From DASYYE01 sp035946955 (GTDB lineage: Bacteria > Actinomycetota > Actinomycetes > Streptosporangiales > Streptosporangiaceae), in NCBI GenBank assembly GCA_035946955.1, contig DASYYE010000207.1:1-21875 (forward strand): a stretch of 21,875 bases of DNA. The letters run 5' to 3'. Position numbers and translations under genes: made by a program. The notes beneath the pieces are model-generated. The model was not told the DNA's origin and did no database searches. It worked only from the letters and a program-made list of their open reading frames with translations. Within the stretch, counting starts at the first letter, position 1. Each line of letters opens with the position of its first letter. This document shows, in pieces, positions 7,788 through 14,452 of this stretch.

Positions 7788-8651
7788 ATGGGCAGACGGC
7801 AGGGGGACCTGCCCGCCGGTGGGCAGCAGGCGGACGACCCTGTGGCGGATTTCGCCGCCCGTCTGCGGGATTTGCGCGACCAGGCGGGTTCCCCGTCCTT
7901 CCGTCAGCTCGCGAAGGTCACCCACTACTCCTCGTCCGCGCTCGCCGAGGCGACGAGAGGCAAGCGGCTGCCCAGCGAGGCCGTGCTGCGCGCCTTTGTC
8001 ACTGGCTGCGGCGCCCAGCCCGATGAGTGGCTTACCCGGCTCCGCCAGGCAGCGGCCGCGAGTGCGGCCGCTGCGACTCCGGCGCCCGCGTCTGGTCCGG
8101 TCTGGAGGACCTTACTGGGTGACCGCCGTCGCCCTGCCCTGGTCGCGGCCAGCGCCTGCCTACTATTCCTGGCCGGCGGCATGCTGGGCGGGATGGTCGG
8201 GCACGGCCAAGACCCGGGCGTGGCCACCAGGCCCCGGCACGCGGCGTCCGTCAAGGCCAGGGTGAGCCGGCCCGTCGACGGTGTGGACCCGATCGTCGGC
8301 GGCTGCGTGCCTGACGCCCGGCTGGTGGACAAATCACCGGTCATGCTGGATGGCCAGCAGATCGGTGCGCTGGAAATGCTCTACTCGGCCCACTGCGGTG
8401 CTGGCTGGGCCAGGATCTACCTCTACCCGGGGCAACAGGACATGCTGGGCCAGGTGACGGTCAAGGCATCCGACGGCAGGCTGGCCTCGTTCGCCAATCC
8501 GCTGGTCAAACAGGTCTCCGTGTACACCGACGTCATCACCCCGGGCCGTGGCGGGTGCCTCGGCGCGGACGCTGTTTTCCACGCGCCGCATGGAACCGCC
8601 CACGCGACGATCTCCTGTCAGAACCCTCGCCTCGCGGCAGCACATTCGTGA
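7788..8651 (+). CDS. Membrane-anchored XRE-type HTH protein with DUF2690 domain
   Basis: This protein is 287 residues long from ATG 7788; the frame is open 44 codons further up, but that part is not protein-like. Residues about 17-85 form an XRE-type helix-turn-helix (FAARLRDLRDQAG, FRQLAKVTHYSSSALAEATRGKRLPSE). After an Ala/Pro linker, residues about 117-137 form one membrane helix. Residues about 165-277 match the DUF2690 (YjfA-like) extracytoplasmic domain, with Cys173, Cys203, Cys257 and Cys277 likely forming two disulfides (GCVPDA, LYSAHCGAGWARIY, CQNP end). The architecture suggests a one-component transmembrane regulator that senses an envelope or external signal. Its divergent placement makes the secreted cluster a candidate target. 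No Shine-Dalgarno is visible, which fits leaderless translation. Confidence 0.85.
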   Translation: MGRRQGDLPAGGQQADDPVADFAARLRDLRDQAGSPSFRQLAKVTHYSSSALAEATRGKRLPSEAVLRAFVTGCGAQPDEWLTRLRQAAAASAAAATPAPASGPVWRTLLGDRRRPALVAASACLLFLAGGMLGGMVGHGQDPGVATRPRHAASVKARVSRPVDGVDPIVGGCVPDARLVDKSPVMLDGQQIGALEMLYSAHCGAGWARIYLYPGQQDMLGQVTVKASDGRLASFANPLVKQVSVYTDVITPGRGGCLGADAVFHAPHGTAHATISCQNPRLAAAHS

Positions 8652-8795
8652 CGAGCGCCTCCTCGATCCACTGACAGTAGGCGATTCGCCGCGCTCGCTG
8701 GCTGCGGCGCGGTCCGCTCATTTCAGGATGGCCAGCAAACCCATCCGTGCCCAGCGCCGCTGCGTCCTGTAGCGGCCACTCCCCACGTACCGTTG

Positions 8796-8870
8796 GGCGG
8801 ATGGGAGCAGCCGGGCAAGTGCCGCCAGGACCGCGTGATCGGCCCAGTCAGGCTTCGACCGGGCCACCTG
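8796..8870 (-). mobile_element. Integrase-core transposase remnant
   Basis: Minus-strand reading gives VARSKPDWADHAVLAALARL followed by LP, the characteristic N-terminal segment of actinobacterial IS3/IS481-like integrase-core transposases, where an xWADRAVLAALxRLLP motif precedes the catalytic region. The reading then degrades and stops near 8730. No terminal inverted repeats or intact transposase are visible, so this is a scar of a lost element. It lies directly downstream of the broken gene at 8885-10010 and may have clipped its 3' end. Confidence 0.5.
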
Positions 8871-8884
8871 ACGGCGCAGCACCA

Positions 8885-10010
8885 TCACCACCGGCTGTCG
8901 CGGAGCGCGTTGGACAGCAGGGGCGAGAGCACGACGGTTCTGGGCAGGCGAGTGCCGTCGAAGTAGCTGGGCTTGTGTTCGCGGAGAAGATCTTCGCCGT
9001 CGGTCTCCCAGGAGAAACCGCGCTTGCGGCGCAGCAGCCTGGAGAACAGCAGGCTGGCTTTGTCTGGATCGCGCGCGGCGAGGCGCCGCAAGGGATCAGG
9101 TGAGTTATCCGGATCGTCGAGGAAACCGGAAAGGGTCTCGCGGTAGCGGCGGCGGGAGATCAGCGCGGGGTTGCTGAACAGTTCTTCGAGGAGGTGGTAG
9201 TCGGGATAGAAGCTCAGCCCTTCCTCTCTTACGAAATGAATCGCGACGGTGTCGGCGGCGAAGAACTCATCGGGGGAGGTCCAGCGTCACAGGCTTGGGA
9301 GGGTGGTCGGGGGCAGCCTGATTCGCCAGGCAACGGTGGAACTCCTCGACCTTCGGGGGCACCTCAGCGGCGGGGACGACGACCAGGTCGCAGCCGAAAA
9401 GCCGGGTGAAGACCTGGTGCTGATGGGTGAGAGCGCTGCGGGCGTCAGCCAGTTTGGCCGGGTTGCGGAACACAGCCTCGGGACTGCGCATCGCCTGCTC
9501 GGCCGCGGCTACCAGCATGTCCTGGCGGGCCGAGACTGGGAATGTCGCCAGATTGCCGGAGACCAGCCAGTCATCGCCGATCCTCACCAGGCGGCAGATG
9601 ACGATCATCTGCTTCTTGAGCGTCCTGAACGCCTGGCAGCCCATGTTTGACCTGGTCCGGTAGGTGAGCTCGTCCAGTAGGTTGACCAGCATCACGGTAT
9701 CGCCGTCCTTGCCCGCCACCTCGAAGACACCCTCTACGACATCCCGCCAGCCCAGAAGGAGATCCTGCTCGGCGGCGCTTAGCTCGGGATGCGCTGTGAC
9801 GAACTCTTCGACGACCGTGGTTCCCGATGGCAGCCGGTGCTGGAGCATGAAGTAGTCAAGCGTCATCGAGAGCAGTGGCTCGTCGGCCACGAAGCCGCCG
9901 GGGAAGTTCCGCTCGATGAGCGCTGACAGCTCATGATCGAATCTGGGTGACAGAGCGAACTCCACCAGCCTCGGCTTGAGACTCCCCGCCTGTTTCACCA
10001 GATCCACCAC
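8885..10010 (-). pseudogene. Conserved-looking gene split by a frameshift
   Basis: The first part (10010 to 9267, 247 codons) begins at GTG 10010, or GTG 10007, after an AGGAGG. It reads MVDLVKQAGSLKPRLVEF, FDHELSALIERNFPGGF, then NLLDELTYRTRSNMG, and ends at TGA 9267-9269. The very next frame continues without a gap (DEFFAADTVAIHFVREEG onward) to TGA 8885-8887. Removing one base from the G5 run at 9272-9276 joins the two into a protein of about 375 residues with uniform codon use. No known domain is recognised; it is a mostly helical, soluble-type protein. The break is a one-base homopolymer change, so it may be a true pseudogene, a phase-variable gene or a sequencing error. Confidence 0.65.
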
Positions 10011-10063
10011 TGGCCTCCTGACCGGTCGGTTGCACCCCAGGCGACGAACCTACCGGCACACGG

Positions 10064-10230
10064 CTATCCGGCAGTCCCTGTGCCAGCGGCGCAGCCCTTT
10101 GCCGTGCGGTCTTCGAAGGTCAGGCATCCGGGCTGGCTGACATAGATCGCGGACCCGGCCCCGTAGACGCCGAACTCGTAGCGCCCCTGCGGACCGCGGG
10201 CAAGGTGATCTCCAAAGAAGACGGGGCTGT
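10064..10230 (-). pseudogene. 3' remnant of an unidentified gene
   Basis: A minus-strand frame opens immediately after a stop near 10230 and reads HSPVFFGDHLARGPQGRYEF, then GVYGAGSAIYVSQPGCLTFED, ending at TAG 10064-10066. Composition is protein-like (Gly/Tyr-rich beta pattern), but there is no start codon or ribosome site, and it is only about 55 codons. It looks like the C-terminal end of a truncated gene. The family is not recognised. Confidence 0.4.
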
Positions 10231-10304
10231 GCTAAACCAGCTTTTTGTGTAGATGGCAGACTTTGGGCACAGGCTGCTGTCATGGTCTGTGCCGTCATAG
10301 TCGG

Positions 10305-10763
10305 CTACTGGTTACGCAGGTAGCCGATGCCTGCTGCGACGATCCAAACGAAAGTGGTCAGCGCCTCGTCCGCGTCATTCTCCAGCTGCGGCAGGTTCTC
10401 CCGCGCCACATCGCGCAAGGTCACCCCGGTCGGCAGGCGTCGGCCTGGATTGACGATCCACTGATAGATGCGGCCGCCGAGCCAGCGGAAGTCGTCAAAG
10501 CCGATCTCATCTAGGGAATGGGCTGGGGCATCCAGCGCAATCCCAATTGGGGTGCGCCAGCGCCACAGAAGCTGATCCAGGCGCCAGCTCATGTGAGAGC
10601 TGATGCGCAGCATGTCTCCGTCGTGGAGGCGGCCCTCGGCATGCCAGTCCTCGACATGAGTATTGCGCCACGCCGAGTTCACCAGCCCGAGTGCAGTCAG
10701 CCGCAGAATCGGCCGTAACGAGCGTGGGGCGACGCCGACCTGATCACGCAGGATCTGCACCAC
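10305..10763 (-). CDS. Hypothetical protein (152 residues)
   Basis: This frame starts at GTG 10763, preceded by a weak GAGG about 8 bases upstream, and stops at 10305. The sequence is helical and Trp-rich: RPILRLTALGLVNSAWRNTH, VEDWHAEGRLHDGDMLRIS, WRLDQLLWRWR and FVWIVAAGIGYLRNQ at the end. There is no signal peptide; the C-terminal 15 residues are mildly hydrophobic. The composition and the HAEGRLHDGDM motif look like a real protein of an uncharacterised actinobacterial family, but I cannot name a function. Its first 45 bases overlap the plus-strand remnant at 10719, so one or both ends at this junction are disturbed and the start is uncertain. Confidence 0.5.
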   Translation of the reverse strand: MVQILRDQVGVAPRSLRPILRLTALGLVNSAWRNTHVEDWHAEGRLHDGDMLRISSHMSWRLDQLLWRWRTPIGIALDAPAHSLDEIGFDDFRWLGGRIYQWIVNPGRRLPTGVTLRDVARENLPQLENDADEALTTFVWIVAAGIGYLRNQ

Positions 10764-11042
10764 GAGTTCATCCTCGCGCTGCGGGCGGCGGGATAAGAAC
10801 AGGCTGCTGCTGGTCGCGAAGGACCAGGCGGCACGGGCCCGGATGGAACTGCACCGGGGCTTCAGCGATACAAAGTCGCGGAGGCGGAGACGCGTCCCAG
10901 GCGGACTGTCGCCGGGCTCCTAGACGCCGCCGAGCTTCGCATGCGGCGGGAACAGCGGAAGGCCGCCGCAGCCGCCGAACAGGAGGCAGTGCGGAAGCGG
11001 CAACGCGAGGCAGCCCGGCAACAGCGCCTAGAAGCACATTGA
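10719..11042 (+). pseudogene. Remnant of a coiled-coil protein C-terminal region
   Basis: Three short frames line up. Frame one, after a stop at 10716, reads GDADLITQDLHHEFILALRA to TAA 10794. A second frame gives KNRLLLVAKDQAARARMELH. The first frame then resumes from about 10860 with LQRYKVAEAETRPRRTVAGL and an Arg/Gln/Ala/Glu-rich coiled coil to TGA 11040-11042. Together they read as one continuous protein tail with two compensating frameshifts and no start. Similar tails occur on large actinobacterial proteins, possibly of the SWIM zinc-finger type, but that identification is from memory of sequence style and is weak. Confidence 0.45.
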
Positions 11043-11089
11043 AATCGCGGAATCGGCGTACCGGGGCAAGTCCCGCTGGTCCCGGTAGG

Positions 11090-11929
11090 TCACTTCACCG
11101 ACCCGGCGGTCATGCCGGCGACCAGGAAACGCTGGAGCAACAGGAAGCCGACGACGATGGGGACACTCACCGTGAGCGACGCCGCCATGATCTGGTTCCA
11201 GTAGACCTGGTTCTGGGTGGCGTAGCCCTGAAGCCCCACCGCGAGGGTCCGGGTCGAGTCGTTGGTGAGCACCGACGCGAAGAGCATCTCGCTCCACGAG
11301 GTCATGAAGGCGTAGATCAGGACGGCGACGATGCCGGGCACGGCCACCGGGATGACGACCCGGATGAAGGCCCCCATGTGCCCGCTGCCGTCGACCTTCG
11401 CCGCGTCATCGAGGTCACGCGGGATCGTGTCCAGGTACGCCGCCAGCATCCAGATCGCGAACGGCAGGGTGAACGTCATGTAGGTGATGATCAGGCCGGT
11501 GCGGCTCCCGTACAGGTTGATGCCGCTCACCTGGCCGATGTTCACGAAGATGACGAAGAGCGGCAGCAGGAAGAGGATCCCGGGGAACATCTGGGTCGAC
11601 AGGACCACGATCGAGAAGGCCTGCCGGCCGCGGAAGCGGTAGCGACTGACGGCGTAGGCGGCCAGCAGCGCGATGATCACGGAGGCCACCGATGCCGTCG
11701 TCGACACGATGATGCTGTTCAGCAGGTATCGCCCGAGCGGGATCGTCGACCACATGGCGACGAAGGGCGACAGGGTGAGGTGGCTCGGGAACCACCGGAA
11801 GAGGCCCTCGACGTCGCTGAGCGGCTTGAGTGCCGACGTCAGCATCACATAGACGGGCGCGAGGGCAAACAGCCCGAGCAGCGTCAGGCCGATCACCCGG
11901 GCCCAGCGGAACCAGGCTGGCTCACGCAT
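11090..11929 (-). CDS. ABC sugar transporter permease 2 (MalG-like)
   Basis: This 279-residue inner-membrane permease belongs to the binding-protein-dependent transport family (BPD_transp_1, carbohydrate type CUT1). About six membrane helices are visible, the first at residues 13-32. The cytoplasmic EAA loop that contacts the ATPase is at about 174-200 (LDDAAKVDGSGHMGAFIRVV, then IPVAVPG). ATG 11929 has AGGAG about 7 bases upstream and overlaps the end of permease 1 by 8 bases, so the two are translationally coupled. It pairs with permease 1 and the binding lipoprotein at 12911-14218. The exact sugar cannot be read from the sequence; the neighbouring GH1 enzyme suggests beta-glucosides or cello-oligosaccharides. 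Confidence 0.93.
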   Translation of the reverse strand: MREPAWFRWARVIGLTLLGLFALAPVYVMLTSALKPLSDVEGLFRWFPSHLTLSPFVAMWSTIPLGRYLLNSIIVSTTASVASVIIALLAAYAVSRYRFRGRQAFSIVVLSTQMFPGILFLLPLFVIFVNIGQVSGINLYGSRTGLIITYMTFTLPFAIWMLAAYLDTIPRDLDDAAKVDGSGHMGAFIRVVIPVAVPGIVAVLIYAFMTSWSEMLFASVLTNDSTRTLAVGLQGYATQNQVYWNQIMAASLTVSVPIVVGFLLLQRFLVAGMTAGSVK

Positions 11930-12743
11930 GGCGCTCTCCTCTCCGCACGACCGACAGGTACACCCCAGTGACCAGCAGCAGGAATAGCAGCAGGACCACC
12001 GACATCGCCGACCCGGTCCCGAAGTCCCAGCTGACGAACGAGTTCTCGTAGATGTGGATGGAGATGATGTCCGCCTGGGTGGGCGGGGCGGAGCCGAAGA
12101 GAGTGAACGGTGTGGTGAAGTCGTTGAACGTCCAGAGGAAGAGCACCAGCAGCAGGACCCGGTTGACGGGCCGCAGCAGGGGCAGCATGACGTGCCTGAC
12201 CTGCCCGAGGATTCCCGCGCCGTCGAGCGCCGCCGCCTCGTAGAGGTCGGTCGGGATGCTCTGCATGCCCGCCGTCAGGATCAAGAAGGCGAACGGCCAG
12301 CTGCGCCACACCGCGACCGTCACCAGGGAGTACAGGCTGTTCTGCCCGATCAGCCAGAAGGGCGGGCTGTGGGTGAGGTGCAGGGCGAGCAGAGTCCGGT
12401 TCACGGCGCCGGTGTCCCGCTGCAGCATGAAGTTCCACGTGATGACCGAGGCGAACACCGGCAGCGCGAACGGGATGAGAAACGCCGTTCGCACGAGTCC
12501 GCGGCCGCGGAAGGAGCGCTGGGTGAGGACCGCGGCCACCAGCCCGAAGGTCCACGAGAAGGCCAGGACGACCAGCGTGTAGATCAGCGTCACGGTGAAC
12601 GAGTGCAGCAGCGCCTGGCCTGTGGCGCCGTTCAGGTTCAGCGCCATCGCGTAGTTGCCGGTGCCGGCGAACGGCGCGGCGCGCCAGTTGCTCAGGTAGA
12701 ACTCGGTGAGCTGGAGGAAGCTGATCCCCACGCCCGCCAGCAT
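11922..12743 (-). CDS. ABC sugar transporter permease 1 (MalF-like), 5' end disturbed
   Basis: This is a 273-residue reading from ATG 12743. It contains helices of a CUT1 permease and the EAA motif (LYEAAALDGAGILGQVRHVM). The same frame is open and clearly coding further upstream: RRRELLPYLLLLPAIVLELL, then IHIVPMLAG is the expected first membrane helix, reaching to about 12811. However, no start codon exists in that frame. Plausible N-termini lie in the other two frames, beginning at GTG 12903 (VDTIRAEQAVTASAPSPPPQ) or TTG 12900 (TPSEPNKPSLPQRRRRR), right after the binding-protein stop at 12911. The break falls inside the inverted repeat at 12811-12861. The true gene probably starts near 12900; starting at 12743 would delete most of helix 1. 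It may be a frameshifted gene, or the sequence may be in error. Confidence 0.8.
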   Translation of the reverse strand: MLAGVGISFLQLTEFYLSNWRAAPFAGTGNYAMALNLNGATGQALLHSFTVTLIYTLVVLAFSWTFGLVAAVLTQRSFRGRGLVRTAFLIPFALPVFASVITWNFMLQRDTGAVNRTLLALHLTHSPPFWLIGQNSLYSLVTVAVWRSWPFAFLILTAGMQSIPTDLYEAAALDGAGILGQVRHVMLPLLRPVNRVLLLVLFLWTFNDFTTPFTLFGSAPPTQADIISIHIYENSFVSWDFGTGSAMSVVLLLFLLLVTGVYLSVVRRGERHA

Positions 12744-12810
12744 CGGAACGATGTGGATCAGCAGCTCGAGGACGATCGCGGGTAGCAGCAGCAGGTACGG
12801 CAGCAGCTCG

Positions 12811-12861
12811 CGCCGTCGCCGCCTCAGCGCCGCCGCCGCCGCTGAGGCGGCGGCGACGGCG
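12811..12861. repeat. GC-rich inverted repeat at the permease 1 5' end
   Basis: The arm CGCCGTCGCCGCCTCAGCG (12811-12829) is matched by its reverse complement at 12840-12861, with a 3-base extra GGC in the second arm and a GC-only loop (12830-12839). The stem is about 19 base pairs. A further direct copy of CGCTGAGGC follows at 12860-12868. It lies between the binding-protein gene and the permease genes, where hairpins often reduce downstream expression. Here, though, it sits inside the reading frame and shifts it. Confidence 0.75.
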
Positions 12862-12910
12862 CTGAGGCAGTGACGGCTTGTTCGGCTCGGATGGTGTCAA
12901 CCACCTAGGG

Positions 12911-14218
12911 TCAGCCTCCAAGCTGCTGCTGGGCCAGGTTGAGCGCCTGCGCGACCATGGCGCTGGTCACAGTCTTGCCAGTGGCCGCGTCGGCGTACAG
13001 ATGGATGATCGCGGTCCCGACGGTGGTCTCGAAGTTGCTCTCCTGCGGCACCTCGGGCATCGGTGCCGCGCTGCGGCTCAGGATGGACCGGAACGTGGTC
13101 ACGGCCGGCGTGTTGAAGGCCGGGTCGGTGTAGGCGGCGGAGACCGCGGGCAGCGAACCGTAGGTCTGGTTGAGGGTCTCCTGCTCCGGCGTGCTGGTCA
13201 TGAACTTGACGAACTTCAGCGCGGCGGACATGTTCTTGGTGTCTTTGAAGACCGCGAGGTTGATCCCGGCCACCATGCTGGTGATGCTCCTGCCGCCCGC
13301 CGGCAGTGGCGATGGCAGCGGGAGCGGGGCGACGCCGATGTCGGCCGAGTTCATGCCGAGCTTGGCGAGGGACCCCGCGGCGGCCTGCCAGATGACCATC
13401 GCTACCTTCCCGGTGGCGAAGTCGGTGAGCGCCTCCGTGCCCTTCGAGTACTGAGCGTCAGCCGGGTTGGTGATCTTGTCAGTCTGCATGAAGTCGATCA
13501 TCTGCTTGACGGCGACGACGTTCTGCGGGGTGTCGAACGTGGGCTGGCCGGCCGAGCTGAAGAACGCCCCGCCCTGCTGCTGGCTCAGTTCGAACGCCAG
13601 GTGAATGTTCTCGCTGACGCTGCCGCCCTCGATAGAGAGGCCCCAGTGGCCACTCTTGGTGAGCTTCTTGCCGTCGGCGATGAGCTGAGCCCAGGTGCTC
13701 GGCGGGCCGCTGATGCCGGCGGCGGCGAACTGCGCCTTGTTGTAGTAGAGGCCGTAGGCCAAGCTGTACAGCGGCACGGCCGTGGGCGGCTTGCCGGGCT
13801 GCCCGGTCGCCGAGAGACTGCCGGCCAGGAACCGGCTCGAGCCGCCGACCTGGCTCATGACGGTGGGCGTGAACTGCACGAAGGCCCCCGTCGCCTGCAG
13901 CGACGGGGACCAGGTATTACCGATGTTGAGCACGTCAGGGCCCTTCCCCGACACCGTGGCTGCGGTGATCTGGGTGAGCAGGGTCGTCCAGGGGATCACC
14001 TGGAAGTTGACCTTGATGCCGGTCTCCCGGGTGAACTTGGCGATCTGCGGGCCGAGCACCTGCCGGTCGTCCTGCAGGCTGGTGCCCTGGTTGCTCGCCC
14101 AGTAGGTCAGCGTGGGGTGGGCGGCCGAGCCGCCGCTGGAGCTGCTGCCGCAGGCCGCGAGCGGTGTCGCCGCGAGCGTGGCGACGAATGCCAAGGTCGC
14201 GAGCTTCGTCGGTCTCAT
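12911..14218 (-). CDS. ABC sugar-binding lipoprotein
   Basis: This 435-residue extracellular solute-binding protein (family 1, MalE type) is the receptor of the importer. ATG 14218 is preferred because GGAAGG lies 6 bases upstream; an ATG 18 bases earlier is weaker. The signal peptide ends in a lipobox (LAAC, Cys23), followed by a Ser/Gly linker, so it is anchored to the outer face of the membrane. Typical features include LTYWASNQG near residue 37, the GKGPDVLNIGNTW segment at about 91-103, and VAGINLAVFKDTKNMSAALK then FVKFMTSTPEQE toward the C-terminus. It is first in the operon and is transcribed away from ROK1. A CTTC-CTA-TAAG palindrome-like site lies 31 bases upstream of the start. Confidence 0.93.
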   Translation of the reverse strand: MRPTKLATLAFVATLAATPLAACGSSSSGGSAAHPTLTYWASNQGTSLQDDRQVLGPQIAKFTRETGIKVNFQVIPWTTLLTQITAATVSGKGPDVLNIGNTWSPSLQATGAFVQFTPTVMSQVGGSSRFLAGSLSATGQPGKPPTAVPLYSLAYGLYYNKAQFAAAGISGPPSTWAQLIADGKKLTKSGHWGLSIEGGSVSENIHLAFELSQQQGGAFFSSAGQPTFDTPQNVVAVKQMIDFMQTDKITNPADAQYSKGTEALTDFATGKVAMVIWQAAAGSLAKLGMNSADIGVAPLPLPSPLPAGGRSITSMVAGINLAVFKDTKNMSAALKFVKFMTSTPEQETLNQTYGSLPAVSAAYTDPAFNTPAVTTFRSILSRSAAPMPEVPQESNFETTVGTAIIHLYADAATGKTVTSAMVAQALNLAQQQLGG

Positions 14219-14248
14219 GAGTGTCCTTCCAGGCAAGATCTTTCACAT

Positions 14249-14259
14249 CTTCCTATAAG
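14249..14259. promoter_or_regulatory. Candidate ROK operator upstream of the importer
   Basis: CTTCCTATAAG is one mismatch from the palindrome CTTA-N3-TAAG found elsewhere in this locus. It lies 31 bases from the binding-protein start, within an AT-rich patch (14241-14270) that stands out from the GC-rich surroundings and probably contains the promoter (TTATAG on the minus strand). Confidence 0.45.
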
Positions 14260-14393
14260 ACGTAAATTATGCTCTGCCCCGGCAGGACGACTGTCAACGT
14301 CGCGACTGCCTCCGTTTCTGTTTCGTTACACGGCTGGCTGCGGTCACCGCACTCGATGCTGGTCACGGCCACCAGCCATGACTTTTTCCAGGC

Positions 14394-14404
14394 CCTAAAG
14401 TAGG
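14394..14404. promoter_or_regulatory. Candidate ROK operator upstream of ROK1
   Basis: CCTAAAGTAGG is a perfect palindrome with a 3-base centre (extending to CCC/GGG at 14393-14405). It has the same arm length and spacing as the CTTA-N3-TAAG sites but a C for T in each arm. It sits 48 bases upstream of the ROK1 ATG, which would suit autoregulation. Confidence 0.4.
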
Positions 14405-14452
14405 GTGCGCCCAAGCCGCGTCGTGCGGTCCCTCCGTAAGGCAGGCAGGTCG

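Noticed and set aside
12829..12842. Short CCG/CGC run as a possible microsatellite or CRISPR-like unit
   Set aside because: It is only the loop of the inverted repeat, with no regularly spaced repeats or spacers; no CRISPR array is present in the window.
12878..14398. Plus-strand open frame of 506 codons opposite the binding-protein gene
   Set aside because: It is antisense to a clear lipoprotein gene with lipobox and ribosome site; the content is Arg/Gly/Asp-rich without motifs.
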